Source: Sequoia sempervirens (Eukaryota > Streptophyta > Pinopsida > Cupressales > Cupressaceae). From it: a stretch of DNA of 64,000 bases. The stretch is from contig VDFB02262721.1 in NCBI GenBank assembly GCA_007258455.2, forward strand, positions 62,001-126,000, read 5' to 3'. Both the position numbers and the translations under genes were made by a program. The notes below the pieces were generated by a model. The model was not told where the DNA came from, made no database searches, and saw only the letters and a list, made by a program, of their open reading frames with translations. Shown here piece after piece: positions 10,711 through 21,689 of the stretch. How positions within the stretch are numbered: position 1 is the stretch's first letter; the number at the start of each line of letters is the position of its first letter.

Positions 10711-12460
10711 GTAAGTTTTCCATTTGCGAGCCATGTATTACATTTTCTTTGATTTATGAAAAGTTGCTAAATCTAAAAGGAAGAAAACTTGAAATTAACT
10801 AAATTAAACCAAGGCGCACAAAACCCACCTCTTAGAATTTCAAAATTCGTTGAAAATCCTTCACGGGCCACGTGCGGAACCCAACCCCGTCATGGTTGTT
10901 CTTGAACCAGAGCATATGTACTCTGTGGGCCTATTCCCATACCTCTGTCGCCGTCATCTTTTGAAAGCACATTTTAAATCGAAACGGCGAACGACCCCAT
11001 CGGGTTCGCCCCAGCGGGAGGCTCCCTCCGTCCGTCCACCTTAAACTTGGTTCGGAATCCCTAAGCATAAACGAAGCGATCCATCGACCCTTTCAAGTTC
11101 ACCTCCGCAGGATTCCACCTCTGGAGTGCCCTTCAAGCTTCATCATTCCAAACAACTCTCCAACCATGACCTCCCGGTGCGCGGACCCCACCCCGTCAAT
11201 CGCCCACCAAATTCCAACTTTGCCAAAATCTCCAAGTCTTGGTCAATTGCAGGCTTAGCCCTGTGGACTTCCGCTTTCAAAATTCAGTTTGGGTTTCGCT
11301 GTTTCAAACGGCTTTTGCGGCCCGTCTTCCCGCCTGGCAAACTTCGCCCTCCTCTCTGTCGTCCAAGTCAAAGAGTAACAATTTAAGGTGGATCATTGTC
11401 TGCGAAATTCTGCTCCCCTTTCGCCGATGCATGTACGGCTACCCAAAACTGCAAAACCCTATCGCCCTTCCAATGGACGGGTCCCGACCTTGTCGACATC
11501 GTCTTGTACTCTCGCACTGAAAAATTGTTAAGTGGTCTTTCGGCAGACCTTGCCCCGCGAACTTTCGTTTGCGGGTCGCCGTGGTCTTTTGTCATTTGAA
11601 ATGGCCTTTGCATATTAGCCTTCCTCATTGTGGGTTTCGAGCTCGCCACTTATGTCTAAGCCCAAGAAGCTAAAATATTCAAATATTAAGCCTTATGCAG
11701 ACCATCTCCTTAGGGTCGCCACTCGCAGAGGTTCGTCCTAGACCTATCGTTCCCAAACGGAAAATGATCCTCGTCAGCCCATTGCACGAGACCCAGCCTC
11801 CCATCTCTGTTGGACTATCCGATGATAAGCAAATGATGCCTTGATCCCTCCGCAGACCCGATGTCGCGAGTTTCTCCTATTGGACCGTCATTTAACCTTT
11901 GTCATTCTAAACGGGTGCGAACTAATGTCTCCCCGCGTCATCCGACCCGAAAATCCCAAGCTCAAAATGAACTACGATGCTACGCCCTGAAGTCATGGGT
12001 CCAGCATGGCAGAATGCCACCTACGGAATGTCGCCTTGCTAGTGTCGTTTCAATGATAGACCCCAAACAGTCGGTCAACCTGTTGCACCCGCGTGCTTGA
12101 AAAATGACCTTAATGCCTCCAAACTTCAAAATGACCTCGACCTACGTGCCAAAATGGTTCCTCCTTCTCAGTGGACCCCACACAATGACCAAATCCTAAG
12201 GCGGGTTGGGACAGGCGGGCCACCATGCCCTGATTGCCGTCCCTCCTGCAACTGCTTTAGAACAGCCATCAGCCCAGGGAAGTCTGCACCCTTGGGCTCG
12301 AATTGTGGTAACTTCCTCCTATGAAAGGTTAACATCAATCTAAAAAAAATGTTAGGATATCTAAGTGATGAATTATCTAATTTAGCATCGTTTCGCAAGA
12401 TTTTGGCTAATTTTCCCATGTTTTCATACTTGAATGTGCTTACTGCTCTCTCGCCTGCAG
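10711..12460 (+). other. Putative 5'-leader intron of the U3 gene (5' LTR)
   Basis: The donor reads AG|GTAAGT at 10711. The acceptor is a pyrimidine-rich stretch ending CCTGCAG at 12460. The first ATG of the long reading frame follows six bases later at 12466. The enclosed 1.75 kb is GC- and CpG-richer than its surroundings, contains only unrelated short frames, and diverges faster between LTRs than the ORF region. In the 3' LTR the donor is changed to GTAGGG and the acceptor to CCGTAG. No transcript evidence is available. Confidence 0.5.
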
Positions 12461-12465
12461 GATAT

Positions 12466-13593
12466 ATGGAATCGGGTGAAGAACCTTCGGAGGCGGCCGT
12501 AGAGAAAGACAAGGGAAAGAAGTCAGCCAAAGAACCTCGGGGAAAAGAGGATAAAGATCAAATAAAGTACAAATTCCAAGGGGAACCCTTCAACTCCAAG
12601 GTCACCACAGCTTGGAAGGAGGTCTCAGATACAAATATTGGGCACATACATATTGATGAATTCAAGCAAAGGATCTGGATCAACCCCACAATAGAAAATG
12701 CGAGAAATATTAGAAGTAGTGGGTTGGCTAAGGCTATTGGTTTCCTACCCGCTCTCATCGCTCCCAAGCTTGTAATGGCCTGCAAGGAGGCATATCAACC
12801 AAAGTCTAGAACAATAGTGGATAGAGATGGGAATATTTTGGCTGAATTGTCTGCCAAATCAATAGGGAAGGCTTTTCATATTCCCACATTCGGGGAGATG
12901 GAGAAAGCCTCCAAGGAAGATGCCAAGGATATATGGGATTCAAACCCCCTCAAGTGCAAAAAGATAATCAATCAGTATTGGTTAAAAGAAGAGCAATGCA
13001 GTGCAGCTAAAGTACCCCAGGAGCTCTTTTGAAGTGACTTTTATGAGGATTACCATGACTTGGTAACCCTATTGAGCAGAGTAATGGGCCTTCCAAACAC
13101 TGCCTACTTCCAGGAATGGATTTTATACTTCGTGGAAGAGATCCTTCGAGGAAAAACCAAATTCTACTGGCATGCATAATTAGTAATTGCTTGCACAAGC
13201 AATTTGTGGTTGTGAAGAAAACTTCACGATTGTACATGACTTCATATCTTGTCTATTTACTAGCTGACCGGATGCAATACAAAAGCTTGTTTAGGGCTCT
13301 AGATGAGGCTCTGGGCAGGGAATTAAAGGTCTATGACAGGTACCCTCAGCTTCAATACATGAATTTCAAGAGGGATTATTGCAGAGTCAATGATGCTCTT
13401 ATAGGTCATATTATCAGATTGCTCGGGGGTGACTTCGAATAAGGAACTCATGGAATACCACCTGGAGCTCTATACTGCCCGATTATGGATGGACCCCTAT
13501 GGAAAACTCAAAAAGAAGGTCACAGTTGAACACGCCCATGTGCATGATGTTGAGGACTTTTGGGCCAACTGCAAGGATGACAAAGAAGTGTGA
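12466..13593 (+). pseudogene. U3 ORF-A (5' LTR copy), unknown protein
   Basis: Begins MESGEEPSEAAVEKDKGK with a charged N-terminus, followed by a globular-looking part (LAKAIGFLPALIAPKLVMAC, KAFHIPTFGEME). After a premature stop at about 13030 it goes on with FYEDYHDLVTLL, FVEEILRGKTKFYW and YMTSYLVYLLADR. Its layout, a conditional helix ahead of an L..I..G.....W block, is reminiscent of the putative plant transposon protein domain found near plant gypsy elements. I cannot verify that. This copy has a stop, a frameshift near 13175 and a deletion of about 281 bp after GGDFE (13440). It ends in TGA at 13591-13593, which is directly followed by the ATG of ORF-B in the same frame. The 3' LTR copy is longer. 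Confidence 0.55.
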
Positions 13594-14064
13594 ATGAGGC
13601 ACTACATGTGTATGACCGCATGCTTTGTCAAGAAGGTCAACTTATTCCCTATACCAAATCAAGTGGTGGAGGATGAAAATATAGTGATTGATCCTCGGTA
13701 TAGTGCAGTTACAAATCTCCCATTGTCACTAATTGACTGGGACGAAGAAGAGGTCAATGACCTTGACATTTTGACAAAGCCAATCGAGGCAAGAACCAAA
13801 GAATGGATCAACGGGTAGATTTCCCAATTGAAGCTACAAGGAGTTACCCTAACATATGGGGAACTTGAAGACGAACCTCCAAGCGAAACTGATAGTGAGA
13901 TAGCTACTGCCCCATCTAGAGAAACTTCAAATTCTCCTCCAGCCACCAGGTCGAGGAAGAGGAAATAATTGGCTGACATTCAGCCCAAGCCTAAGGTGTA
14001 TGCACGAAAGGCTGCATAAGGAAAACGTTCCAAGAAACGGAAGAAATCATACAGTTTCAGATAA
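13594..14064 (+). pseudogene. U3 ORF-B (5' LTR copy), unknown protein
   Basis: A 471-bp frame starting MRHYMCMTACFVKKVNLF directly after the TGA of ORF-A and ending TAA directly before ORF-C. The first half looks globular (LPLSLIDWDEEEVNDLDIL, EARTKEWING). The second half is Ser/Pro-rich with a nuclear-localisation-like cluster RSRKRK. Here it has three premature stops. The 3' LTR copy has exactly the same length and is fully open. Function unknown. Confidence 0.55.
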
Positions 14065-16418
14065 ATGTCTACCATCTAGGAGGACCTGCTTGATGAAGGA
14101 GAGGAGCTAGAGGTTGAGCAACCAAAATCCCAACCTGTTGCCTCTACTCTCGCAGTTACCACTACTGCTATCGCCATCGTTGTGGCCCCGCTACCTACTT
14201 CTCAGGAAGTAGTCGCTACTTCTCCACCCGCGGTGGATATCTTAATCCACCTTGCTTCCACCCCACCTACTACACAAGTAATGATAATAGAATCCCCCTC
14301 TACCACTACCTCTCCACTCTCCTCTTCCTCCATGTCTTCATCAGCATCTCTTCTGATAGCTACAACAACTATGCCAATGCTTGCTCTATCACTCCCAAAG
14401 GCCTTCACTCGCCACATGCACAATATCCCGACAAAGTTGTCTAGGGTATTAATTAACCTGGCCATACAAGCTACGTTGGCACAGTTTGTTGCAAATCTCC
14501 CCACTCCTCCTCCAACTGAGCCACCGGAAATTAAAGCAATGATAGAAATATCAGAAGAATTGGAGCGAAAAGAAAGAGAAGCAATGAAAGAAATGGAAGA
14601 GGAGGCAGATGACTACCATGAGCACCCTGAGTACCAACACCTAGTAATTGATAAAGTGGTGTGTGAAGGAGAGGAGGAAGAAGCACAATCATCTAAGGAA
14701 GACATTGAGGAGCTGGGTACCAAATATATTGTAGAAAATTTTGACCCTGACCTTGAAGAGGAGTTGGCTCGACAATTGAAGAATGTAGGAGAAGAGGTAG
14801 AGAGGCAGCCTTCTGATGAAGAGAAGAACGCAGAAGAGGAAATGGAGGAAGACACAAGGCCTCCAATTGGGGAACAAAATAAGAGCCCCAAGCATGATAA
14901 AGAGATGCCTCTTTTTGAGAAGCAAGAAGAAAAGGAAAAGGAATAACAAGAAGAAGATAAGCCTGGGGAAGAGGTTGAAACTAGGAAAAGCTCAGAAATA
15001 GAACACCATGAAGAACACGGGCATGACATAGAAGAAGAAGAGAAAGCCACCGAAGGGGAGGACAGCTCCAAGGAACATGCAACTACTGAATCCCAACAAA
15101 ATAAATTGTTTTCATTAGGGATTATGATGAGGAAGAAGGAGAAAGGATGGAACAAGAGGCTTTGGGTGACAAAGAAATTGAAATCCAACATGCCCGCGAA
15201 GAAGAAGGTGATCATGAATCACCAAAAGGAGAATATCAAATCCCTGAATGGCTTGAGAAACAGTTGGAAAAGAAAACCCCAACCCCAAAGGATCCAAGGG
15301 CAAGGTTGGAGGCCATCTTGGCTCGAGCTCAAATAAGCACGAAGAGAGAGAAGAAGCCAAAGGTTAGATCTCAATTGACAATGGATGTATCCAGATCTAG
15401 AACCGTACAAATATGCACTCCAATTGTGGGAGAAGAAGGGGTAAGCTACAATGTCTCCACCCTCGATTTGGGAATAGCTACAAGGGAACAAAAGATTGAC
15501 CATCTCCAAGGATCCATTGCCACCATTGTGCACCAAATGCACAAAGATAAGGTTTCAAGGGAGGAGTTGAAAGCACAGGTGGCTAGCCTAACAACACACA
15601 TCCAACAATGGTCATTAGTCAAAGAGCTCCCTACCACGTCCTCGGCCCCACCGCAATTGTTGTCCATGAATCACATTGACCAGTTGGAGAAAAGAAAGAA
15701 TTGGATGAAGGCTACTAAGGATTGGTTCCGGCAAGTCCTCTACAATAGAAATATGGGCATAGGCCGTGATGTCAGGATAGCCAACAAGTTCCCAGAGGTG
15801 CAAAAGATACTTGAGGGAATAAGGAAGTTTTGTACTGACTTCCCCGAGCTATACAGGATTATGTATCCCAAGATTGAGGCCATTCTCAAGATACCTGATA
15901 AATCCTGGGAGAAGGAACTTGCCTTAGTAGAGGGTGACCATTGGCTCCTAGAGACATGGAAGCTGGGCTTGGACCACTGAAAAGAATTGTTGGAATGAGT
16001 GCTCCATGAGGTTGAGCTGGATATTGATTGGGTCAAAGACATCAGGGTAGCCTGCGAAGAATATCTGAGGCTGATGATAGATTTTGATGTGCTCGTCGTC
16101 GAGTTGGATTCGGAAAAGATAAAGTTGTACTTCCATAAAAAGATGGAAAATGGAACCACGGATGCCATGACATTGGATTTGGGTTTTGTTGCATGTTCCT
16201 TTGCTCAATCCGAGCAAGTAATAAAGAATACGCAGAAATTTGACAGAGACTGGGATCAAATTACAAGCAGATCAAGGAAATTAAATTTCCAAGTGATCCA
16301 GTAGGACATATTGGAGTGGAACAAGCTCCATGCATTGATTATAAAGTTTGTGGAATATGCCACTATGAAGAAAAGTGAAGGCAATCCCGTAATTGATGAT
16401 GAGTTCCTCACCAAGTAG
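14065..16418 (+). pseudogene. U3 ORF-C (5' LTR copy), acidic coiled-coil protein
   Basis: Starts MSTI directly after TAA and reads to TAG at 16416-16418. Regions in order: Thr/Ser/Pro/Ala-rich N-terminus to about 14500; a strongly acidic Glu-rich segment 14550-15080 likely to form charged helices or coiled coil; a middle part with ATREQKIDHLQGSIATIV and REELKAQVASL heptad-like spacing; and a helical C-terminal domain from about 15660 (HIDQLEKRKNWMKATKDWF, FPEVQKILEGIRKFC, SWEKELALVEGDHWLLETW, IDWVKDIRVACEEYLRLM). A frameshift lies near 15110, and stops lie near 14100, 14946, 15980, 16000 and 16302. No family recognised. Confidence 0.55.
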
Positions 16419-16610
16419 TTGTAGCAAAAGGAAATCAGCTAGAAGACAAAAAAACTACAGTACTGCTCACTAGAGGACAAAATAGGCTTAAATGACAAGG
16501 ATGTAATTTTAAATTGTAATATATTTGGGGTAGGTGAAACCTTAATTTGTAGTGAATCTTGGCCACACAATGTAAATCAATCTTGGCCATTCATTTTTCT
16601 TTTTGGACAC

Positions 16611-16620
16611 TATAAATAGG
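16611..16620 (+). promoter_or_regulatory. TATA box P2 in 5' LTR (probable gag-pol promoter)
   Basis: TATAAATAGG occurs 890 bp before the LTR end and is conserved at 32243-32252 in the 3' LTR. It lies 193 bp after the stop of ORF-C. Being near the LTR 3' end, it is the natural candidate for the genomic-RNA promoter, which would place the ORFs upstream of it inside U3. Inference. Confidence 0.65.
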
Positions 16621-17500
16621 GGGGTCTCCTATCATTTTCATGAGAGAGTTGAGTTGTTGTAATGACATGCTGCTGAAATTTTAATGGAAATTCATTGACT
16701 TTGGTGGATTCTTGAGTTCCTATGCATGTTTCATGATTCTTCTTCTCTTAGTTATAGAATTTGAGTAGATTAACTTTGTTGTTTTTTATGTTTTAGCTTG
16801 CTTTAGTAGATAAATTAATGTTGTTCATTGATATTGAAGAATTTTGTTGTGTTGGCAACCTTGACCATATTTTTTATTGTTTATTGATGATAAATAGCTG
16901 TGTAAAGTTAGTCTGGGCATAAATTGAAAGGTGCACTAAATTTCTACCTTTTATTCATGCTTATGGTGAATGAATGGTTGAATATCTACAGTCCTTGGAA
17001 GCTTGCATTAGTTTCATAATATTGTGAAGTAATCTAGTTAAGTGGAACTTAGTTTTGGGAAGGTTGTCCACAGTAGGGTCCTCCATTGTCACTGTTCCTT
17101 GCTAGTTTCAGGTCTAGGAACTTCCTCTCTTCCTTGCCCTTTTTCCTTTTTTTAGAAGTGACTTCGAACAAGGTTCATTGCACATTGTAGAGCCAAATCT
17201 AAAGCTGAAATAGGAGTTCTAGACTGTTGTTTGAACCTACAGCAATCGTGTATCAATTTTCCCATCTTAAGAACTCTCTTGGAAGATCCGATTCTCCTCC
17301 AACTTAACTTCGTAAGTCTACCCTATGATTACTAGCAAAATCACATCAAAACCATTGAGACATTCCAAGAAACTCATGACCTAACACCCGAGAGACCTTG
17401 GGGTAATTTTCAACAACTTGTTGTTGGAGATTACCTTTCAGTAGAGGTAGTGCACCTATGCACTGCCTGTGTTGAGAAAGTGCTAAAACACGCATCAACA
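16621..17500 (+). repeat. Probable R/U5 part of 5' LTR
   Basis: Non-coding, T-rich sequence downstream of P2, well conserved with 32253-33137. It ends in the terminal CATCAACA. No polyadenylation position could be assigned with confidence. Confidence 0.5.
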
Positions 17501-17640
17501 AAACTAGCTCTAGAAGGAGGGCCTTTTGAGCTAAGTTGGATTGAAACGGTTCATTCTCCCCTAAAATATTCTAAAGAGTTTTAAGGTCAACACCAAATAA
17601 AGGGGAATTTCAAGAACTGCATCCCCTTACAAGGGCTAGA
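17501..17640 (+). other. Leader after 5' LTR, no obvious primer-binding site
   Basis: The sequence directly after the LTR starts AAACTAGCTC and does not begin with TGG, as most plant tRNA-primed binding sites do. A TTGGATTGAAACGG about 35 bp downstream is the only remotely possible candidate, and I cannot match it to a tRNA by eye. Confidence 0.3.
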
Positions 17641-19260
17641 AGGACTAAGAGAGAGGATGCAACCTCTTCTTCCTCCTCCATTCCATCCACTTCACCTTCA
17701 CTTTCACCTCCTTCCTCTTTCCATCAGCCACACACTCATCCTTCCTCTTTTAGCTCTGCGTCTTCCACTCATCCATCTCAAACTGCTTTCTAGCCATTTG
17801 CTTCCCATAGCCAGGATGTTGCCCCTATCCCTGCCTTCCAAGTCCAAAGCGCAGTCCCAATTGTCGTTGCCCCTATGCAACCCCATGTGGCTATTCAACG
17901 ACAAATACCACCCTTGCCTCCCCTCATGGCTTGGCTAGGAAATAATCCTTCCCCATTTTTCTTCAATGAGTATCATGACATGCTTAAGAACCCGAAGAGC
18001 TTTTGCACAAAGTTCTATCCCCAAGATCTGCAAAGGACAATTCAAGAACATATTAAGATCTTCCAAGCGACATTGAAAGATATGCATATGGATCAGGAGG
18101 ACGTAGCGTGTAGGATTTTCCCTTATTCCTTGGGGAAGAGGCCTTCTATTGGTATATCAACATACCGACGGGGTCCATCACATCTTAGACCTTGCTAATG
18201 AATGCCTTCTTACAAAAGTACAAGATCCCAATTGGCCCTTCAGAGCTATACTAGAAATTCATGTCCATTCGAAGGGAAGTCAACGAGTCGATCAGCTCCT
18301 TCAACGATCAGTTCCATCGAGCATACACAAGGTTGCAAGCCCCATATGCGCTCAATGATGTTGCTACCTTGCCCATTTATTATGTAGCATTAAATAACCT
18401 CATAGCTACAATTGTGAGGAGGATGCAACCAGCTCCTACCACATTAGTGGATGCTTATGCTGAGGCAATCATAGCCAGCACCGACTTGGGACAGAACATC
18501 TCCGGCCCACTACCTTCCTTGGGGCAGGCCGCCCATCCTATGCAGATTCAAGGACTCACGCAAGCTTTGCAACATGAAATGCCCCTAATGAATCAAGTGT
18601 CGCAGCTTCCCATAGTGCCTCATCCAGGGCAGTCCATGAACTAGGCACCCCCAATCCCTCATTACTTGCAGCCTCAGCAACCGCAGACTTATGCACAGTC
18701 GTCACAAGTATCGACATACCTACAAGGGACAAAATTCCCACCCACTCAGCAAAACTAGCCGATAGCACAACCCGTCTTCCTCCAGAATCAGACGCCACAA
18801 CTAAGCAATGTTGAGAAAGATCAGTTAGATGAGCTTACAGAGATGATCATAAAGATTTGCACGAAGATCACTCACTTTCAAAATCAAAATAATCAATTAC
18901 AGGCCTCTCAACGCAGCCTTTAGGCCAACCTCAATCGTGACAACTGGGACAACCATGAAGCGGGTACATCGTTAGCACCGAACTATGACAGAGGAAAGAA
19001 CTCCAATCAGAATTTTAAAAGGAGACCCTCACAAAGATAGAACCGAACATGGAATACAAGGCCAAACAATGGAGGTGTTCCCACTCCTCTTGATCAACCT
19101 GCTAGTAGTGAGAAGACGACCAACAGAGTATATCTCACTGAGGCTGCGTTATCCGGATGGTGTAGGATTCACAAGAAAAATAGGCATTATGAATTGGATT
19201 GCCCTGAGTTTCAAACAGTTGCAGAGATATTTTAAGTGGAGGTCCAAAACATTGTTGTAG
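17641..19260 (+). pseudogene. gag: gag polyprotein, decayed
   Basis: The capsid protein forms the retrotransposon particle. A Ser/Pro/Thr-rich N-terminus (17650-17900) leads to the capsid core: MAWLGNNPSPFFF, then after a frameshift near 18140 EEAFYWYINIPTGSI and REVNESISSFNDQFHRAY (about 18260), matching the retrotransposon-gag pattern A..WY..IP.GSI..W and V.ESI..F..RF. A Gln/Pro-rich linker follows. Near 19160-19210 there is a knuckle-like CRIHKKNRHYELDCPEF, the CxxH...H....C form seen in Tat/Athila gag. Three or more stops and one frameshift make it non-functional. From 18261 on it shares one frame with protease and RT. Confidence 0.8.
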
Positions 19261-20048
19261 CGTAAATTGCAGAGACAGTTTCGTTCGACCCATACGATTC
19301 CTCCTGTCTCATGGTCAACCAGGCCCCATTCCCGTGAAGCGAGAGCAACAAGCCCGAGATCAAAACCATCTCTACCAAGAACGAAGAAGTACAAGAGGTA
19401 AGTAACGAAGAAGCTTTATCTCAACTCTTTACTTTAGCAGATAATGGTCCCGTAGATGAAAAAGATTCTTGTGAAGATGAAGTCCAAATGTTCCATCAAA
19501 GAGCTTCTCCATATAACTTAAGAAACAAACAAGCGGGAGGACCGTTCAGTACTTCCATTCCACCTAATAATTTTAGCATCCCACCTGACCCCAATGCTAA
19601 TAACAACCCTGGCTATCCCCATATGCCTACACAATACTTGAACAGAAACAAGCAGCCAGGACTGACGCAAAGCTAGCTCACTAGCTCGTCCATAGGCAAA
19701 TCTTTTGAGGCTGAAATTGAGCAAATGGGTGAATATGTTGCTGAAGAGTTCAAGAAAGTCAAAATCAGCTTGTCTTCCTTTGAGCTGCTTAAAGTTCCTA
19801 TAGTTAGGCATGCCTTCTTTAGGGTAATTAACGGAACCCCATCCTCCAAGACAACACAAGAGGTACCCACCAAGAAGGTCACCTTCAAAGAGCCGCCACA
19901 TGAACCAGTAATCCAAGAAATTCTAGGAAAGGACACCCCTCCAAATTAGCAAACTAGGAAACAACCTGCCAAGGAGGAAAATCAAGGGAAATCTAAGGAA
20001 AGGACAAATGAAAAAGACAAGGGTCAAGTGGCCTAGGTTGACGCGCCT

Positions 20049-20375
20049 ATGGGTCTCTTCCAAGGAAGGTTCGAAACACCTCCCTTCTTAACCACTATCA
20101 GGATATTCAGGAAAAACCTACACAATTGTTTGATCGACTCCGGAGCATTAGCCAATGTCATGCCTTTGGTTGTATGCAAGGCTCTTGGGATTGACCCCAC
20201 ACCTTTAAGAAGAAAAGTAACTCAGCTGGACAAAACGGAGATAAACATCATTGGAGAGATAAATTGTATCCCCATGCAAATTGTTGTAGACCCGAGGGTG
20301 CAACAAGTTATTGACATCCAGGTTGCAAATATTCTGGATACATATGGAATAATCTTGGGTCGAGACTTCACCTGA
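20049..20375 (+). pseudogene. Retroviral-type aspartic protease
   Basis: The active-site region reads NCLIDSGALANVMPL, with the catalytic Asp in DSGA. The second landmark is GIILGRDFT at the C-terminus, corresponding to ILGRDFL-type ends of plant gypsy proteases. This block is uninterrupted for 108 codons and in the same frame as downstream RNase H and RT. The enzyme would process the gag-pol polyprotein. An acidic linker follows to about 20786. Confidence 0.8.
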
Positions 20376-20957
20376 GCATTGAATAGATATGCCGCAATAG
20401 ATTTCTCTAACGTGTGGTTGCCATGGAAGGGGCTACCAAATAATATCTGCATCGACCGAGAACCCTGCATGAAATTCATGATCACAGAATATAACAACAC
20501 CAATGAGGTGTTGTTCATTGAAATAGAATTGGGAAATTATTGCCCCGTGACTTATCAAGGAGAACCAAAGTTTCCAGAAGAGGAGGTAGCTGATGAGGTC
20601 CTCTTGGTACAGTGCAGTTCTTCTCCCAACTTAACCTACGCGCCCCAAAGCACAAAAATGTTAGTGGAATCAGAAGATGATGAGTCCTATGAAGATGGTA
20701 ATTTAGGATTGTTAGACGAATTCCAAGACTTCATAGAGAAATGCATACAATATCAGCTCAGCCTAGGGGTAAGGATTAATTTTTAGGAGCTCCTGCTTCC
20801 TAGTTGGTGTTGAGTTCATAACACTACCCACTTAGAATTTGAGTGTTGCTTGTGTCAAACAATAGTAGAGCACATCAAAGGACAAGCCACATCTTGAGAG
20901 GAGCCGTCAACCGGATAGCTTGTCATCAACCACAATGAGCCTATTCCTATTCTAGAA
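20376..20957 (+). other. Linker between protease and RNase H
   Basis: The same frame continues with an acidic segment (SEDDESYEDGNLGLLDEFQDF near 20670-20730) and then two or three stops between 20785 and 20925. No domain recognised. Confidence 0.5.
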
Positions 20958-21689
20958 GTGACAGATGCAAGTGAGCAACCAAGGAAGAATGTACGCATGA
21001 TTGGCCCCAAGGTCAAAGAGCTCTCCAAGTTCTGGATGTTACACTTCAATGGATCCAAGTCCAAGCAAGGAGCTGGAGTCAGATTCAAACTCATCAGCCC
21101 TATGGGTAAGACCTACTTTGTTGCCCATAGGCTTCAATTTTATTGCACCAATAACGTAGTAGAATATGAAGCATTAGTTCATGGTCTTTTAATGGCTTTG
21201 AGAAAGAAGGTCAAAATGTTGCAAGTGTTTGGTGACTTAGAATTGGTAGTGAAACAAGTCAGAAAACTGTACTCTTGTCATAATAGAAGGTTGGAAAACT
21301 ATAGGCATAGAGTTTGGGATTTGTTAGACAACCTAGATGCATTCAATATACAGCTAATCCCTCACTCCCAAAACCATACTGTTGATGCCTTGGCTCAAGC
21401 AGCCAACACTTTGCAACCCCTCTCTTTGTATGGCCTCAAGAGATTCACTGTTGAGCTAACCTCCACCCCATCAGTACTAAACAATATCACTCACTTTCAG
21501 GTGTTCAATGATGATAAGCATATCCTGGATTTTATCACCAGTTCTGATGTATTTGCTACCCAAATAATTGATGAAACTGAGCCCGAAGAAGCTGAATTGG
21601 ATATAGAAGGGGTCATCAATCTCAAAATGAATACCATTCCATGGGGTATGGTCCAGCTAGAGCGTATATTTGACTTGGATAAGATTTGA
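20958..21689 (+). pseudogene. Second (plant-type) RNase H placed before RT
   Basis: Pattern in order: MLHFNGSKSKQGAGV, NVVEYEALVHGLLMAL, VFGDLELVVKQV, HSQNHTVDALAQAA. These are the four acidic positions of plant/archaeal-type RNase H, here Asn (normally Asp), Glu, Asp, Asp. The first catalytic Asp is thus lost (one G-to-A change would explain it). Tat-lineage elements carry such an extra RNase H. In the Ogre/Retand arrangement I know, it follows the RT-linked RNase H, whereas here it lies between protease and RT. The remainder to 21689 (DDKHILDFITSSDVF...) is a tether of unknown role. The domain would degrade the RNA strand during reverse transcription. Confidence 0.82.

Larger units (their letters stand above)
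10040..17500 (+). repeat. 5' LTR (7,461 bp) containing a gene-like cassette
   Basis: Starts TGTTGTGCC and ends GCATCAACA. It aligns throughout with 25437-33137. Order: a GC-richer first 2.3 kb with TATA P1 and a putative intron, then the U3 ORFs A-C (12466-16418), TATA P2 (16611), and about 890 bp that should hold R and U5. Compared with the 3' LTR it lacks about 281 bp (corresponding to 28824-29104), which accounts for most of the length difference. By eye, the first 69 bp differ at 16 positions, while a 150-bp piece at the start of ORF-A differs at about 14. Many of the former differences are C/T or G/A changes, as expected for decay of methylated CpG. Confidence 0.92.

Noticed and set aside
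10154..12324. Many short frames in the first 2.3 kb of both LTRs
   Set aside because: Overlapping in several frames, not conserved in frame between LTRs, and bracketed by splice-site consensus. Better explained as GC-rich intron and leader.
14613..15215. 200-codon minus-strand Ser/Cys/Phe-rich frame (and similar at 30342-30853)
   Set aside because: Shadow of the Glu-rich plus-strand coding of U3 ORF-C (GAA/GAG read backwards as Ser, Phe and Leu codons).
17501..17560. Primer-binding site after the 5' LTR
   Set aside because: No TGG-initial match to a tRNA 3' end that I can recognise.
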